DNA from: a virus
Virus record (IMG/VR): IMGVR_UViG_3300017971_000443
Location: 1-42,534 of that record
Length of the DNA: 42,534 nucleotides
Strand: one strand, 5' to 3'
Part shown: positions 29,363 to 37,942 of the stretch, piece after piece
Numbering within the stretch: the stretch's first letter is position 1
How the letters are laid out: each line of letters opens with the position of its first letter
Position numbers and translations under genes: made by a program
Notes under the pieces: model-generated
The model's input: only the letters and a program-made list of their open reading frames with translations
Told to the model about the DNA's origin: nothing
Database searches by the model: none

Positions 29363-30006
29363 TGACGGATAGTTATGAACTAAGAACATATCAGGATAGG
29401 ATTTTTTCTAAGCCTGTAGGGTTAAACGGAAACACTACAGGAACTTTAGATATGGTGGGCGACCACTCTGATGGTGGAGCCAAGGACGGTAACTTTTATT
29501 GGCTTGCTGCAAAAGACGGAGAGACTCTTGAGATAAAGAGGATGATGTATCGGATCTCTATCGGCGCGGGGGCTCAAGCTGATTCCGATGGATTTGGGTC
29601 TGGAGCTGCTTTGGGGACAGATGTAGGAACGCTTATTAAAATCAAACGAAAAGGAACAAATGTTTCTGTTTGGGACCAGACGGGAGTAACTCCCTCTACG
29701 GATCAACTATTACAAGACGTTACAGGAGATTTTGGAGTCACGTTTCGAAGAAATATCGATGCCCTAAAGTGGGGTGGAACTCTTTGTAACGTAATGGCTT
29801 CTGAGTGGGGAGGTACGATAGGCGACCAAGTGATAGGAACTTTGGATTTTATGAACACCTTCGGGAGACCGATTACCCTAAAGGGGTCTCTTGGGGATTA
29901 TATTGTCGTGCAGCCTCAAGCAAATATACAGAATGTTGTAGGGTTTTCTATTACGCTTTTAGGCGTTGTGAAAAACCACTACGGTTGGTGGAATGCTGCT
30001 ACGTAG
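29362..30006 (+). CDS. Hypothetical beta-rich protein, possibly virion-associated
   Basis: A 214-residue, beta- and glycine-rich product (GDHSDGGAKDGNFYWLAAK, later GVVKNHYGWWNAAT). Low charge and the jelly-roll-like composition suggest a virion or decoration protein. No family is recognised. The start overlaps the phosphoesterase stop as TAATG. Confidence 0.6.
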   Translation: MTDSYELRTYQDRIFSKPVGLNGNTTGTLDMVGDHSDGGAKDGNFYWLAAKDGETLEIKRMMYRISIGAGAQADSDGFGSGAALGTDVGTLIKIKRKGTNVSVWDQTGVTPSTDQLLQDVTGDFGVTFRRNIDALKWGGTLCNVMASEWGGTIGDQVIGTLDFMNTFGRPITLKGSLGDYIVVQPQANIQNVVGFSITLLGVVKNHYGWWNAAT

Positions 30007-30015
30007 GAGTATAAA

Positions 30016-30285
30016 ATGGGTGATAAGAGACCTTGGGTTTGCCCTTTGTGTAATACAGCATATCCCCCTTGGATAAGTTCTTGTGCTTGTTCTCAGACAA
30101 AGCTTCGTGGCCCTATTTGGGTTGTTCCGTATTGGGAAAGACCTTATTTTTATGAGGAATCTCCTTGGGGAAAACCTTCTCGGTTTGAGACTATTCGTTG
30201 GACAAGTACGGAAGCAGATCCGGTAGGAGATGTAAAGCTTTTTCAGGACAGCGAAGGATATTGGTCAGATCAATCAGAGACGTAA
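30016..30285 (+). CDS. Small zinc-binding hypothetical protein
   Basis: An 89-residue product with CPLC (residues 9-12) and CAC (residues 23-25), a probable zinc site, then a tryptophan- and tyrosine-rich region (VVPYWERPYFYEESPWG). It is the last rightward gene before the terminator, preceded by TAGGAG. Confidence 0.65.
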   Translation: MGDKRPWVCPLCNTAYPPWISSCACSQTKLRGPIWVVPYWERPYFYEESPWGKPSRFETIRWTSTEADPVGDVKLFQDSEGYWSDQSET

Positions 30286-30450
30286 AAATATATGGCCCGG
30301 ATAAGGCTATGCCTCGATTAAGGGAAAGGCTATAGACGAGTACCTTGATTCTCAACGTAAAAGTTGGGCGGGTCTCCAATGACTCTCGAAAAAGTAGCAA
30401 AGGGGGGGTTGACCTTTTTGTAGAAATCTTAGAGTAGGGAGTTGCATAGA
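30286..30450. other. Unassigned 3' region before terminator
   Basis: About 165 bases between the last rightward stop codon and the terminator hold no credible gene. Visible features are a duplicated AAGGCTAT (30303 and 30326), a CAAC-GTAAAA-GTTG hairpin (30354-30367), and a GGGGGGGTTGACC tract. It could be a long 3' untranslated region or a small RNA released by processing. I find no tRNA or known ribozyme consensus. Confidence 0.4.
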
Positions 30451-30483
30451 CCTCGACATTTCTTAGGAAGTGTCGGGGTTTTT
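30451..30483 (+). terminator. Intrinsic terminator of the rightward unit
   Basis: CCTCGACATTTC and GAAGTGTCGGGG form a 12-bp stem (two G-T pairs) with a TTAG tetraloop, directly followed by TTTTT. This is a textbook rho-independent terminator for rightward transcription and lies between convergent units. Confidence 0.92.
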
Positions 30484-30496
30484 GCGTTTAGGGAGG

Positions 30497-30531
30497 AGCC
30501 CCGTCAAGCGGACCAGGGACTTGACGAGGCT
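30497..30531. terminator. Second stem-loop at the convergence point
   Basis: AGCCCCGTCAAG and CTTGACGAGGCT pair over 12 bp around an 11-base loop; on the minus strand the one mismatch becomes a G-U pair. It lies just after the last leftward tail gene, so it may end leftward transcripts, although there is no strong T-run. Confidence 0.5.
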
Positions 30532-30547
30532 TATGGGAGGGAGGCGA

Positions 30548-31129
30548 TTACGCTGATTTAGTATAGAAAAGGGTACAATACCCAGTAGAATCATCTCTAT
30601 CGCTTTCTACTTTTATTATTACATTAGTGTCATTGATCTGGAGCTGGACATTTGAGGATGCTACTGTAGAAACTAAAGGAACTGGGTTTTGATTTCCTGC
30701 GGTTTCGTTATTAATCCAACATTCGTGTTTTATTACCAAATCCAAATTGGAAATACTGTGGGCTACAGATTTAGTTCCTGTAGCTGCTGTAGGGAGGGTT
30801 CCTAAGTCTATAGTCTTTTGATAAATCCTAGGATAAGACCCGGATAACCAGTCAATTCCTGTATCTTGTTCTGAGGTACTGTAATCTAGAGTAGTTGCTG
30901 ATTTCTTTACCCAGGTAGATCCGTTAGAGACGTAAATTTCGTGGGTATCCGCCGTAATAGCCATACAATCATCATAAGAAGAGGCGGTATAAGTAGAGGT
31001 TAGGGTAGATAAGTCAGCTACTTGAAATACGGGCGTAGGCGCATCAAAAATGGCCTGGAAATTTGCATCTGTGGGTCCATCCCAAGCTTCCGCTAAGGAT
31101 CCAATTGCTTGTCGTTCTGGTCTACTCAT
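30548..31129 (-). CDS. Tail fibre or tail-tip associated virion protein
   Basis: The 193-residue product ends in a domain I associate with phage tail or fibre proteins: TGIDWLSGSYPRIYQKTIDL, SVAHSISNLDLVIK and a final GYCTLFYTK. The N-terminal part (CMAITADTHEIYVSNGSTW) looks like a repeated beta module. It follows the tip protein gene directly and ends the tail unit, where receptor-binding proteins often lie. Confidence 0.65.
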   Translation of the reverse strand: MSRPERQAIGSLAEAWDGPTDANFQAIFDAPTPVFQVADLSTLTSTYTASSYDDCMAITADTHEIYVSNGSTWVKKSATTLDYSTSEQDTGIDWLSGSYPRIYQKTIDLGTLPTAATGTKSVAHSISNLDLVIKHECWINNETAGNQNPVPLVSTVASSNVQLQINDTNVIIKVESDRDDSTGYCTLFYTKSA

Positions 31130-31130
31130 T

Positions 31131-33845
31131 TTAAGACTCCCTAGTTACTGTTATAGAGGTTGCTTCGGATTCATAGCTTCCTCGATATACATAAATTTTA
31201 AATTTTAAGGTAGTAGGCTCTCCGGAGAAGTCGCTTACCATATCTGCATTGTCGTAAGTGTAGGTCGTAGTATCAGCATCTAGAGCTTCTACCCGTTTTA
31301 CAATATCTGCTCCATCTGTGATTCGTAAGATATAAGAACCGTCCACGTCTTCTGAAACGTGAGATTGCCCGTATCCTTGCTGTCCTGCTCCGGACAAAGT
31401 ACGATAGCTCCATTTTACGGAAATATCATTACCTGTATAGAAGGCAGGGGAGCAAAGAAAAGGCGAAGTTACCCAGATCGCTGGACAGCGCATAGGAACT
31501 AGCCCCTTACCTTGGGTTGTGCTTATCTTTAGTTTAGGAGCAGCATCCAGAGTTATTTCCCCGCCTCCAGAGTAGGCTGTAGCTTTAACGTATAAGTCTA
31601 CATCCGGAGAGAATAGCAAAGAATCAAGCCATTCTACTTCATCGTACTGGAAGATGATTACGGAGTCTCCAGAGGCGTGAGCTTCTGCATCTGTATCCCA
31701 TCTAGCCCGGATTAGTCCATCCAATCGGTAAGTCGTTCCCCCAAGAGCTGTGATATTCCTTACGAAGAACGCCTCTCGTCCGATAACGGCGATTTGTTTT
31801 CCTCGCTCCCATAGGAGTTTGTTAGCCGCTCCCGTACTTAAATCCTCTACGGTAGCTATATCATCTCCCAGAGCCGTGAATGTAGGCCCTTGGGCTTGGT
31901 AATAGGGGTCATTTGCCTCGATAGCGTCTATCAGAGAGCCTCCAGCGTGGATATTAGTCTCATTTAGCTGGTATTCGTAAGCTACATCATCGGTAGAGAG
32001 ATGAATACCAGAGCCTACGATTTGGTCATGAGCGCGTATCTTAGGAACCCAAGCAGCCATTTTACCCGCCCCAGGAGCCGCGACTTCTGGGACTTCCACG
32101 AAGTTAATCGCTAAATCCGCTGCTACAGGGTCAAAATCGGACTCCCCGCCGCCCTCAGTATTACTAAAATCGCTTAGAGGGACCCCGTAGAAGTCAGCCA
32201 CGGCTTTTACCTTGGTCTTACTCTCTGTTGGTTGGGCGTTTATTTCAGTAACTCGTAATACTTCGTTTATATCTGGATGGACGATGACATCCCCAGGAAG
32301 CAAGAGTCTGGCCTCTCGATTAGCATTTATAGTGTAGACGTTGTTTCCAGCTAACTCTTCTTGAGAGCGTCTTTCCGCGATTCTAGAGGCTACCTCAAAG
32401 TTAGTGGCTATCGTGATGTCTACTTTCCTGCCATTTTGGTATTCTAGATAGCTACCTTGCCCGTCCTCGTCGATAGCTATAGTATTATCCCGGTAGTTGT
32501 AGGCTTGGTCTGAGAAGGTAAAAATGAGCTTATCCGCTCGTTTGACTCCGTGGTCTACCTCTCGCTCAGTGAGAGGAGACGTAATTTGTTTCTCATCAAG
32601 GGTTTGTGTTTCTCCCACTTGAGGCTCTCTTACTGGTCGGAACGTGAGTTTCCCGGAATCCATATCGAAGGGGGCCATAACTCCCAAATCTTGCATTCCA
32701 GCTCCTAGAATCGCCTGAGCCGTTTCGCCGTTTTGTCCTATCCAGTTAGAGAATAAATCCTCGTTGGGCGCACTACAGAGCGTACCAAGGGCCTCCAGAG
32801 CGTCTAAATCCCAGTCGTCTTGGTCTAGTGCTAATCCTCTAGGGTAATCCGCGAATAAAACCTCAGCCATAGCGTGAGCGGGGTTTACTCCGAATCCTGC
32901 GGATACCTCGTAGGGGTTTAGGGTATCATCCGAAGAGGTTCCCGATAGAGTTTCATCGAAGTATATGGTAGTAATCGTTTTATATACGGTGATATCTCCG
33001 TTGACATAATCTACCTCTTGGGCGGTATCCGTATCTCGAACAGTAATATCGCTGTTTGTTCCGGAATCAGGATCCCAGTCAACTTCATTCCCAGGCTTAA
33101 AGTAAGGGGTTACATCTCCCTCAACTTTAAAATACCCCACTCCAGGAGCCCCATCATTGGAGTCCGTAACGGGGTAAACTGTGCTTCCCGCGATTTGTTC
33201 GGGGACCATATAGGCGGAAGTATCGCTAAGAACGGAATTGGTAGGCCGTGTCTCGATTACATATTCGATTAGGGGCCATTGGGCTGCTGTTCCAAGTCGT
33301 TTTTTGTTCCAGAGGACAGCACACAAGTAAGGCCATTTGGAGTCGATCCCTATAGCTGTATTTAATGTGCTCCAGGTATTTAACGCTCCCCAACCAGCAT
33401 CAGAGGGGCCTATTCCCCACCAAATCTCGAAGGAGCCCTCTTTGCCGAGGTCTACAGTACTCCCGGATGGGTGAGTTGTAGAGTCGATAGGCCCTTCGAA
33501 GATTACCTTACCCCCTTGGTAGATTCGATGGAGCTTAAATGCAGGGCCTACGCAAAGCGCGTGTAAGCCTTGCTCGTGGTAGATAACTTGCTTGGGCTCG
33601 TCTCCCCCAAAGAGTCCTTTGCCTCCGCTTCCTGCTTTTTCCTTTGTGGTGGATCGTCCTCCTACATAACAAAATACAGGTCCGAGTCTTCGAGTGCCGC
33701 AAAGCCAAGGGATATAGGAACCTCTAGTCGATAAGGTAGTGGGCTTATCGTCTATTACGGGGGTTTTATCTTTTGGCTTCATCAAGAGATTAGCCAAAAG
33801 GTGCATTCCTACTCCGACAGCACCTATCGCCAGTTCAACTGCCAT
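31131..33845 (-). CDS. J-like tail-tip / host-specificity protein
   Basis: The 904-residue protein begins with a hydrophobic alanine/glycine-rich segment and PTTLSTRGSYIPWLCGTRRL. This start, the length and the position after NlpC/P60 fit the Phage-tail_3/lambda gpJ and gene-transfer-agent tip family. The central part (LTEREVDHGVKRADKLIFTF, then ERRSQEELAGNNVYTINANR) matches the hub core of these proteins, and the C-terminus is FN3-like. It would form the tail tip and contact the receptor or cell wall. Confidence 0.85.
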   Translation of the reverse strand: MAVELAIGAVGVGMHLLANLLMKPKDKTPVIDDKPTTLSTRGSYIPWLCGTRRLGPVFCYVGGRSTTKEKAGSGGKGLFGGDEPKQVIYHEQGLHALCVGPAFKLHRIYQGGKVIFEGPIDSTTHPSGSTVDLGKEGSFEIWWGIGPSDAGWGALNTWSTLNTAIGIDSKWPYLCAVLWNKKRLGTAAQWPLIEYVIETRPTNSVLSDTSAYMVPEQIAGSTVYPVTDSNDGAPGVGYFKVEGDVTPYFKPGNEVDWDPDSGTNSDITVRDTDTAQEVDYVNGDITVYKTITTIYFDETLSGTSSDDTLNPYEVSAGFGVNPAHAMAEVLFADYPRGLALDQDDWDLDALEALGTLCSAPNEDLFSNWIGQNGETAQAILGAGMQDLGVMAPFDMDSGKLTFRPVREPQVGETQTLDEKQITSPLTEREVDHGVKRADKLIFTFSDQAYNYRDNTIAIDEDGQGSYLEYQNGRKVDITIATNFEVASRIAERRSQEELAGNNVYTINANREARLLLPGDVIVHPDINEVLRVTEINAQPTESKTKVKAVADFYGVPLSDFSNTEGGGESDFDPVAADLAINFVEVPEVAAPGAGKMAAWVPKIRAHDQIVGSGIHLSTDDVAYEYQLNETNIHAGGSLIDAIEANDPYYQAQGPTFTALGDDIATVEDLSTGAANKLLWERGKQIAVIGREAFFVRNITALGGTTYRLDGLIRARWDTDAEAHASGDSVIIFQYDEVEWLDSLLFSPDVDLYVKATAYSGGGEITLDAAPKLKISTTQGKGLVPMRCPAIWVTSPFLCSPAFYTGNDISVKWSYRTLSGAGQQGYGQSHVSEDVDGSYILRITDGADIVKRVEALDADTTTYTYDNADMVSDFSGEPTTLKFKIYVYRGSYESEATSITVTRES

Positions 33846-34348
33846 TTTCCTCGATTCCTTAATCTATAGATACCAAATACCTTTTGGTATTTAGGCGGGA
33901 GACTAAATCCAGTTTTACAGACTCCGGTTCTTTGGGTAGTATGCCAAAGGGTGTAGGGCTCTGTTCCCACTATCATAGCATGACCAGGGCCTCCTGCTGG
34001 GGGGCCGGTTACTAATACATCTCCGGGTTGTACTGTTTTTCTTTTATGTAGTTTGTTGGGGGGAAACGTGTTTCTTAGTACTTTTAATGCTTTTTGCGTT
34101 GTTTCGCGATTGTGTAAAGAGGCATCTGAGGGGAGCGTTTCTAAAGGTAGGGAAGAGGAAGTAAGTACCGACAAAACGGAACTTATAAACCGGATACAAT
34201 CAACTCCAGATCCTTTAGCGCACTGTCCTTCCATATAGGGGGTTTTTTCCCAAGACTTTAGTATTTTGTAAAGTTCTAAAGTTAAAAGTTGGGCTCTTCT
34301 TCCTTTCCCGATAGGCTTCCAAATCAAATCTAGCGTTTCATATTTCAT
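33824..34348 (-). CDS. NlpC/P60-family tail peptidoglycan hydrolase
   Basis: The 174-residue protein has the catalytic cysteine C51 in GSGVDCIRF, histidine H123 in GGPGHAMIVG and a third polar residue near H136 (LWHTTQRTG), as in NlpC/P60 cysteine peptidases. In siphovirus tails such enzymes cut peptide crosslinks in peptidoglycan during DNA entry. It sits in the conserved order between the DUF2163-like and J-like genes, overlapping the latter by 22 bases. Confidence 0.88.
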   Translation of the reverse strand: MKYETLDLIWKPIGKGRRAQLLTLELYKILKSWEKTPYMEGQCAKGSGVDCIRFISSVLSVLTSSSLPLETLPSDASLHNRETTQKALKVLRNTFPPNKLHKRKTVQPGDVLVTGPPAGGPGHAMIVGTEPYTLWHTTQRTGVCKTGFSLPPKYQKVFGIYRLRNRGKWQLNWR

Positions 34349-35179
34349 TTATTCTGGGTCTTCCAGGTTGGGGTTATAGGCGGGGATAGCATAGCCTATT
34401 CCTGCAAAATAATCTTCTGCGTTAAATCTAGCTCTACATGTTTCTATCGTTTTATCGCATCCTGCGAAAAATCCCACTAAGTTACCCTCCCAATCTGAGG
34501 AGGGCGTTCTTATCATATGAAAAGTAGTAGGGGCTGAGTTGCTCCAATATTGAATTCCAACCCTTTGGCCTTGATATCTAGCAAATCCCCGATGAAAATA
34601 GTTTCCAGTTTTGCCGGGGTCACTAGATACGGTGACAATTTTTCCATCTACAGAGGATACGGTTAAGTTTACGGTATGGGAGGCTTCGACAACTCCGCAA
34701 CCGCCCTTAAATAAAGTCCAAGGGCAATGGTGATTCGCAGGAATTCCCATAGGAACTTCTAGAAGTCCTTTTGGGCTCTTGAATTCGAGTTTAACTCGAT
34801 TGCTTTTTCCCCCAGGATTTCTTATGGTTTTTTGGAGCCTTCCCCGAAAGAATTTACGATTAATCCCTGCGGGGCCTGATTCTATAGGCAAGATAACTTC
34901 TGTTGCTTCTACGAATACAGCAGAGAAAGCTTCCCCAGAGGACATAGAGGTTAGCAAAGAATCTAAGGGCATTTCTAAAGTTAAGGTTTTCGCATCTAAA
35001 ACCCCCGTGTTCTCTGGGGCAGTAACTTCCATCGTAGGCACACTTTCAAAAATAGGATTGCCGGGAAGTTGGCTAGTCCAATTCGTGTATGCCTTATATT
35101 GTAAATTCCCAGTTCCTCCATACGTTAAGCGAATCAAAACGTAGGAGACTTTGGAGGGAAGGGTTAAAGCATCACTCAT
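34349..35179 (-). CDS. DUF2163/BR0599-like tail hub protein
   Basis: The 276-residue product has the family's cysteine pattern: C-x-W-x-L-F-K-G-G-C-G-V (CPWTLFKGGCGVVEA), later FAGCDKTIETCRARF and a terminal YAIPAYNPNLEDPE. Members are distal tail or hub proteins of siphoviruses and gene transfer agents. It lies next to the NlpC/P60 gene as in those systems. Confidence 0.85.
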   Translation of the reverse strand: MSDALTLPSKVSYVLIRLTYGGTGNLQYKAYTNWTSQLPGNPIFESVPTMEVTAPENTGVLDAKTLTLEMPLDSLLTSMSSGEAFSAVFVEATEVILPIESGPAGINRKFFRGRLQKTIRNPGGKSNRVKLEFKSPKGLLEVPMGIPANHHCPWTLFKGGCGVVEASHTVNLTVSSVDGKIVTVSSDPGKTGNYFHRGFARYQGQRVGIQYWSNSAPTTFHMIRTPSSDWEGNLVGFFAGCDKTIETCRARFNAEDYFAGIGYAIPAYNPNLEDPE

Positions 35180-36822
35180 TACGTTAGCTCCACATCAGAT
35201 TCTTCTAGAAGCTCGATAGTAGCAATTTCTGTTTGCATCCAATTTGAGGTAATCCAATTTTCCTCTAACTCGTCTTTTAAGAATCGAGAGAGTCTAGCTC
35301 GTGACACCCTTACGACATTTCTTGGGATAATCGAAGAAGGCAGGGCGGAAGTAACGGTTACTCTATATAAATCTCCTACTTGAGAGAAAGAGGCGGTTTC
35401 GCGCACGTAGGCAGTCCCATCAGACATTATAATCCCGATATAGTCGTGGTCTTCCGTAAATTCCGTGAAGTCTCCCTCTACTTCCAGGTCAATAAAGGTA
35501 AGAGAGGGGCCACTAATGGCCGCGAATCTCCAGGAATAGTCGTGGTCTACCATCCAGAAGGGTAATAGTCTACCTCTCCTGGAGTCAAAGAATTTGATTA
35601 GATTAAAAGCGTCTTCTCGTTCGAATCCTGCTTCGAAGGTTTGTTTGTATCTGTAACGGTCTCCTAAGAGGTTTTCAGATAGGCCATGTCCTTTTTGGTC
35701 TATGCTTCCTTCTCTTAGATAGGAGATTTTAGGAGGCTCCGTCCAATTAGGCTCAAATGTAAAGATAGGGTAGTCTCCATAAAAGGATACTGGAGGATCT
35801 CCCGTCCAGGAAGCGGGTAGGGTGCTGTTCCCTGCTATTTCTTGGACTGTTAGTTCTACCTCTCCTGTTTCAGGCCCAGGCCCAAAAGTAATCGTAGGTT
35901 CTAGGACTGTATGAACATCAAATAGAGGGAAGATGATGTATTGATTTGCCGTAAATTCTATATTAGGCAAAGCAGATTGCAAATCTATCCTATTTACCGA
36001 GATACTATCAACTTCTCGAATAATGGGATTAAAATCTTCAGAAGGTAAAATTCCTTCGCTTTGTTTAACAATGGCAATCCTTTGATTTTTAAATAGTCTA
36101 ACATCTGTAGGGTCACAATATATAAAAGTAGATAAAGCGGGAGTCGTTTGGTTTACTACCATAAAGTCAGAATAGATAGGGGCGAAGTTTCTCTCGTCCG
36201 TAAGTTTTCGGAGATAGGTTCGCATCTTATCGTATTCTTTTCGCTCTAAAGCAGACCATTTAAAAGAGGCGGTTCTTAGAGGCTTTTCCAGGAGTCCTTT
36301 CCTGGCTTCCGTTAAGGTGTCTTGAGACATCGATATATTGGTTTTATAGGCGGTAGATAATACAAAGTTATCTGCCCAGTTCTTAAAAAAGATATTCCAA
36401 TACGTAGGTTCTGCTTTTGGGTTAGTTAGGATAGGCCCTGTTCTGGAGAGAACCTCGAATCCGAATTTGTAGATATTGATTTGAGCATCATTTATTACAT
36501 TTTTTGCAAAGACTTCTATATCTTGTCGAGTCGTTTTTATAGGAACAGGAGTTTTGGAAAGAACTTCGATACCAAATTTATATACATTAAACTGTGCCTG
36601 ATTTGCTACGTTTTTAGCAAATACTTCTACATCTTGCTTTGTAACTCCAGCCTTTAGGGGAGTCTCAGAAAGAACCTCAATGCCGAATTTATACACGTTT
36701 AGTTGTGCCTGATTTGCTACATTTTTAGCGAAGACTTCTACATCCTGCCTAGTCGTATGGGCAGTTGTGGGAGTCTTCGATAACATTTCGATACCGAATT
36801 TATATACTTGCAAATCAGCCAT
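35179..36822 (-). CDS. Distal tail protein with N-terminal 37-residue repeats
   Basis: The 547-residue product starts with three full 37-residue repeats (VYKFGIEVLS, then TRQDVEVFAKNVANQAQ; starts near residues 6, 43 and 80) and a partial fourth at 117. The rest includes FEAGFEREDAFNLIKFFDSR and GRLLPFWMVDHDYSWRF, which resemble distal tail/adaptor proteins of siphoviruses. Repeats of the type V-x-x-F-G-V-E-V-L are familiar from other phage tail proteins, where they decorate the tail. It overlaps the next start by one base. Confidence 0.75.
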   Translation of the reverse strand: MADLQVYKFGIEMLSKTPTTAHTTRQDVEVFAKNVANQAQLNVYKFGIEVLSETPLKAGVTKQDVEVFAKNVANQAQFNVYKFGIEVLSKTPVPIKTTRQDIEVFAKNVINDAQINIYKFGFEVLSRTGPILTNPKAEPTYWNIFFKNWADNFVLSTAYKTNISMSQDTLTEARKGLLEKPLRTASFKWSALERKEYDKMRTYLRKLTDERNFAPIYSDFMVVNQTTPALSTFIYCDPTDVRLFKNQRIAIVKQSEGILPSEDFNPIIREVDSISVNRIDLQSALPNIEFTANQYIIFPLFDVHTVLEPTITFGPGPETGEVELTVQEIAGNSTLPASWTGDPPVSFYGDYPIFTFEPNWTEPPKISYLREGSIDQKGHGLSENLLGDRYRYKQTFEAGFEREDAFNLIKFFDSRRGRLLPFWMVDHDYSWRFAAISGPSLTFIDLEVEGDFTEFTEDHDYIGIIMSDGTAYVRETASFSQVGDLYRVTVTSALPSSIIPRNVVRVSRARLSRFLKDELEENWITSNWMQTEIATIELLEESDVELT

Positions 36823-36847
36823 TAATTAGCTAGTCCTTTGGCTATTA

Positions 36848-37933
36848 TTAAGCTACTGTCTTAATTCCAAACTCAGCGGCATTTAAGCCAGAAGCGGTCC
36901 AAGCCGCAGTTGTGTCTGGGTCTTCTTCCACAACCTCAGAAAAACAATTCCATGCTACATCGGAGAGAGTAAAGGTTGTAGAGCCTTCTGTTTCTGTTCC
37001 ATTAGATTCCATGTAGTGTTTAAAGTCTCTAGACCCAGAAGATTGCATAGCAGCATAGGTATTTATTTGAATAGCGGCATTATCGTCTTTAATCTTAGTG
37101 ATAGCCCCATAGCCCCATAGGTCTCTGAGGTTGTCTGATTCTGCGGATACAAAGTCGCTATCGCTTGGGGAAGTATCGGAATCATCTACGAGGGCGTAAT
37201 GGTCTGAGCCCGTAGAGGGGGTCCATTCGGAATGAGTTCCATCAGAATCAGGCAGCTCTCCCCGAACAATACCGTCTCCAGAGAAAGTGTTATTGGCCGT
37301 TCCTGTAGAATCGTTCATAATAATATCGTCGATGTCTACATTTACTGCTGTAGCAAATTGAGCATCCAGTTTAAAACCTATAGAGTCGGCTCCCTCATTT
37401 GTAGATAGTTCAGAGAGGTCTACAGAAGAGCCAGAGACATCTGTAGTTCCATCTATTTTTAATTCGTAAGCTCCATTGGGGGCATTCTCAAGAATCACCT
37501 TTAATTGGAAATGATACCATCGTTCTGCCCAAAAAGAACTAGAGGTAGCGATAAGAGAACCAGATCTATCTGCGCCTCGATAAAGCTTCCATTGATAGGA
37601 GTTATTGGTTACTCTTTCTAAAGTAAGAGCTACTTGCTCTGTGAGGGAGGAGTCCGTATCGGCAAAGAAGATTAATCCCATAAATTCTGCATCTCCTGGA
37701 GTTCCTGCTCCCGTATTTGCCGCTACTTTTTGTCTCCAGGTGATATACCATTCGTTTTCGTTTGCTGTAGTCAAGGCTTTAGTGTAGAGGTATCCATCGG
37801 TATCCCATCGTCCAGCATAACCGCCGTGCTTTCCCGTTACAAATCCAGCAACTCCGGATTGGGATCTGTATTTTCTATTTAAATAGGTTTCATTTCGGGC
37901 ATTCTCAAAGCCCTCAATCCATCTAGTAGCCAT
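36848..37933 (-). CDS. LamG/concanavalin-like virion protein, paralog 1
   Basis: The 361-residue protein begins WIEGFENARNETYLNRKY and includes NEWYITWRQKV, RWYHFQLKVILE and NVDIDDIIMND, the layout of a concanavalin/LamG jelly-roll in phage virion proteins. A second domain follows (DGTHSEWTPSTGSDHYALVD onwards). Such proteins often decorate capsids or tails and bind carbohydrates. It is a paralog of the next upstream gene. Confidence 0.7.
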   Translation of the reverse strand: MATRWIEGFENARNETYLNRKYRSQSGVAGFVTGKHGGYAGRWDTDGYLYTKALTTANENEWYITWRQKVAANTGAGTPGDAEFMGLIFFADTDSSLTEQVALTLERVTNNSYQWKLYRGADRSGSLIATSSSFWAERWYHFQLKVILENAPNGAYELKIDGTTDVSGSSVDLSELSTNEGADSIGFKLDAQFATAVNVDIDDIIMNDSTGTANNTFSGDGIVRGELPDSDGTHSEWTPSTGSDHYALVDDSDTSPSDSDFVSAESDNLRDLWGYGAITKIKDDNAAIQINTYAAMQSSGSRDFKHYMESNGTETEGSTTFTLSDVAWNCFSEVVEEDPDTTAAWTASGLNAAEFGIKTVA

Positions 37934-37942
37934 AATTAATCC

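Noticed and set aside
30286-30400. tRNA or known ribozyme
   Set aside because: No cloverleaf, T-loop consensus or catalytic core could be found on either strand.
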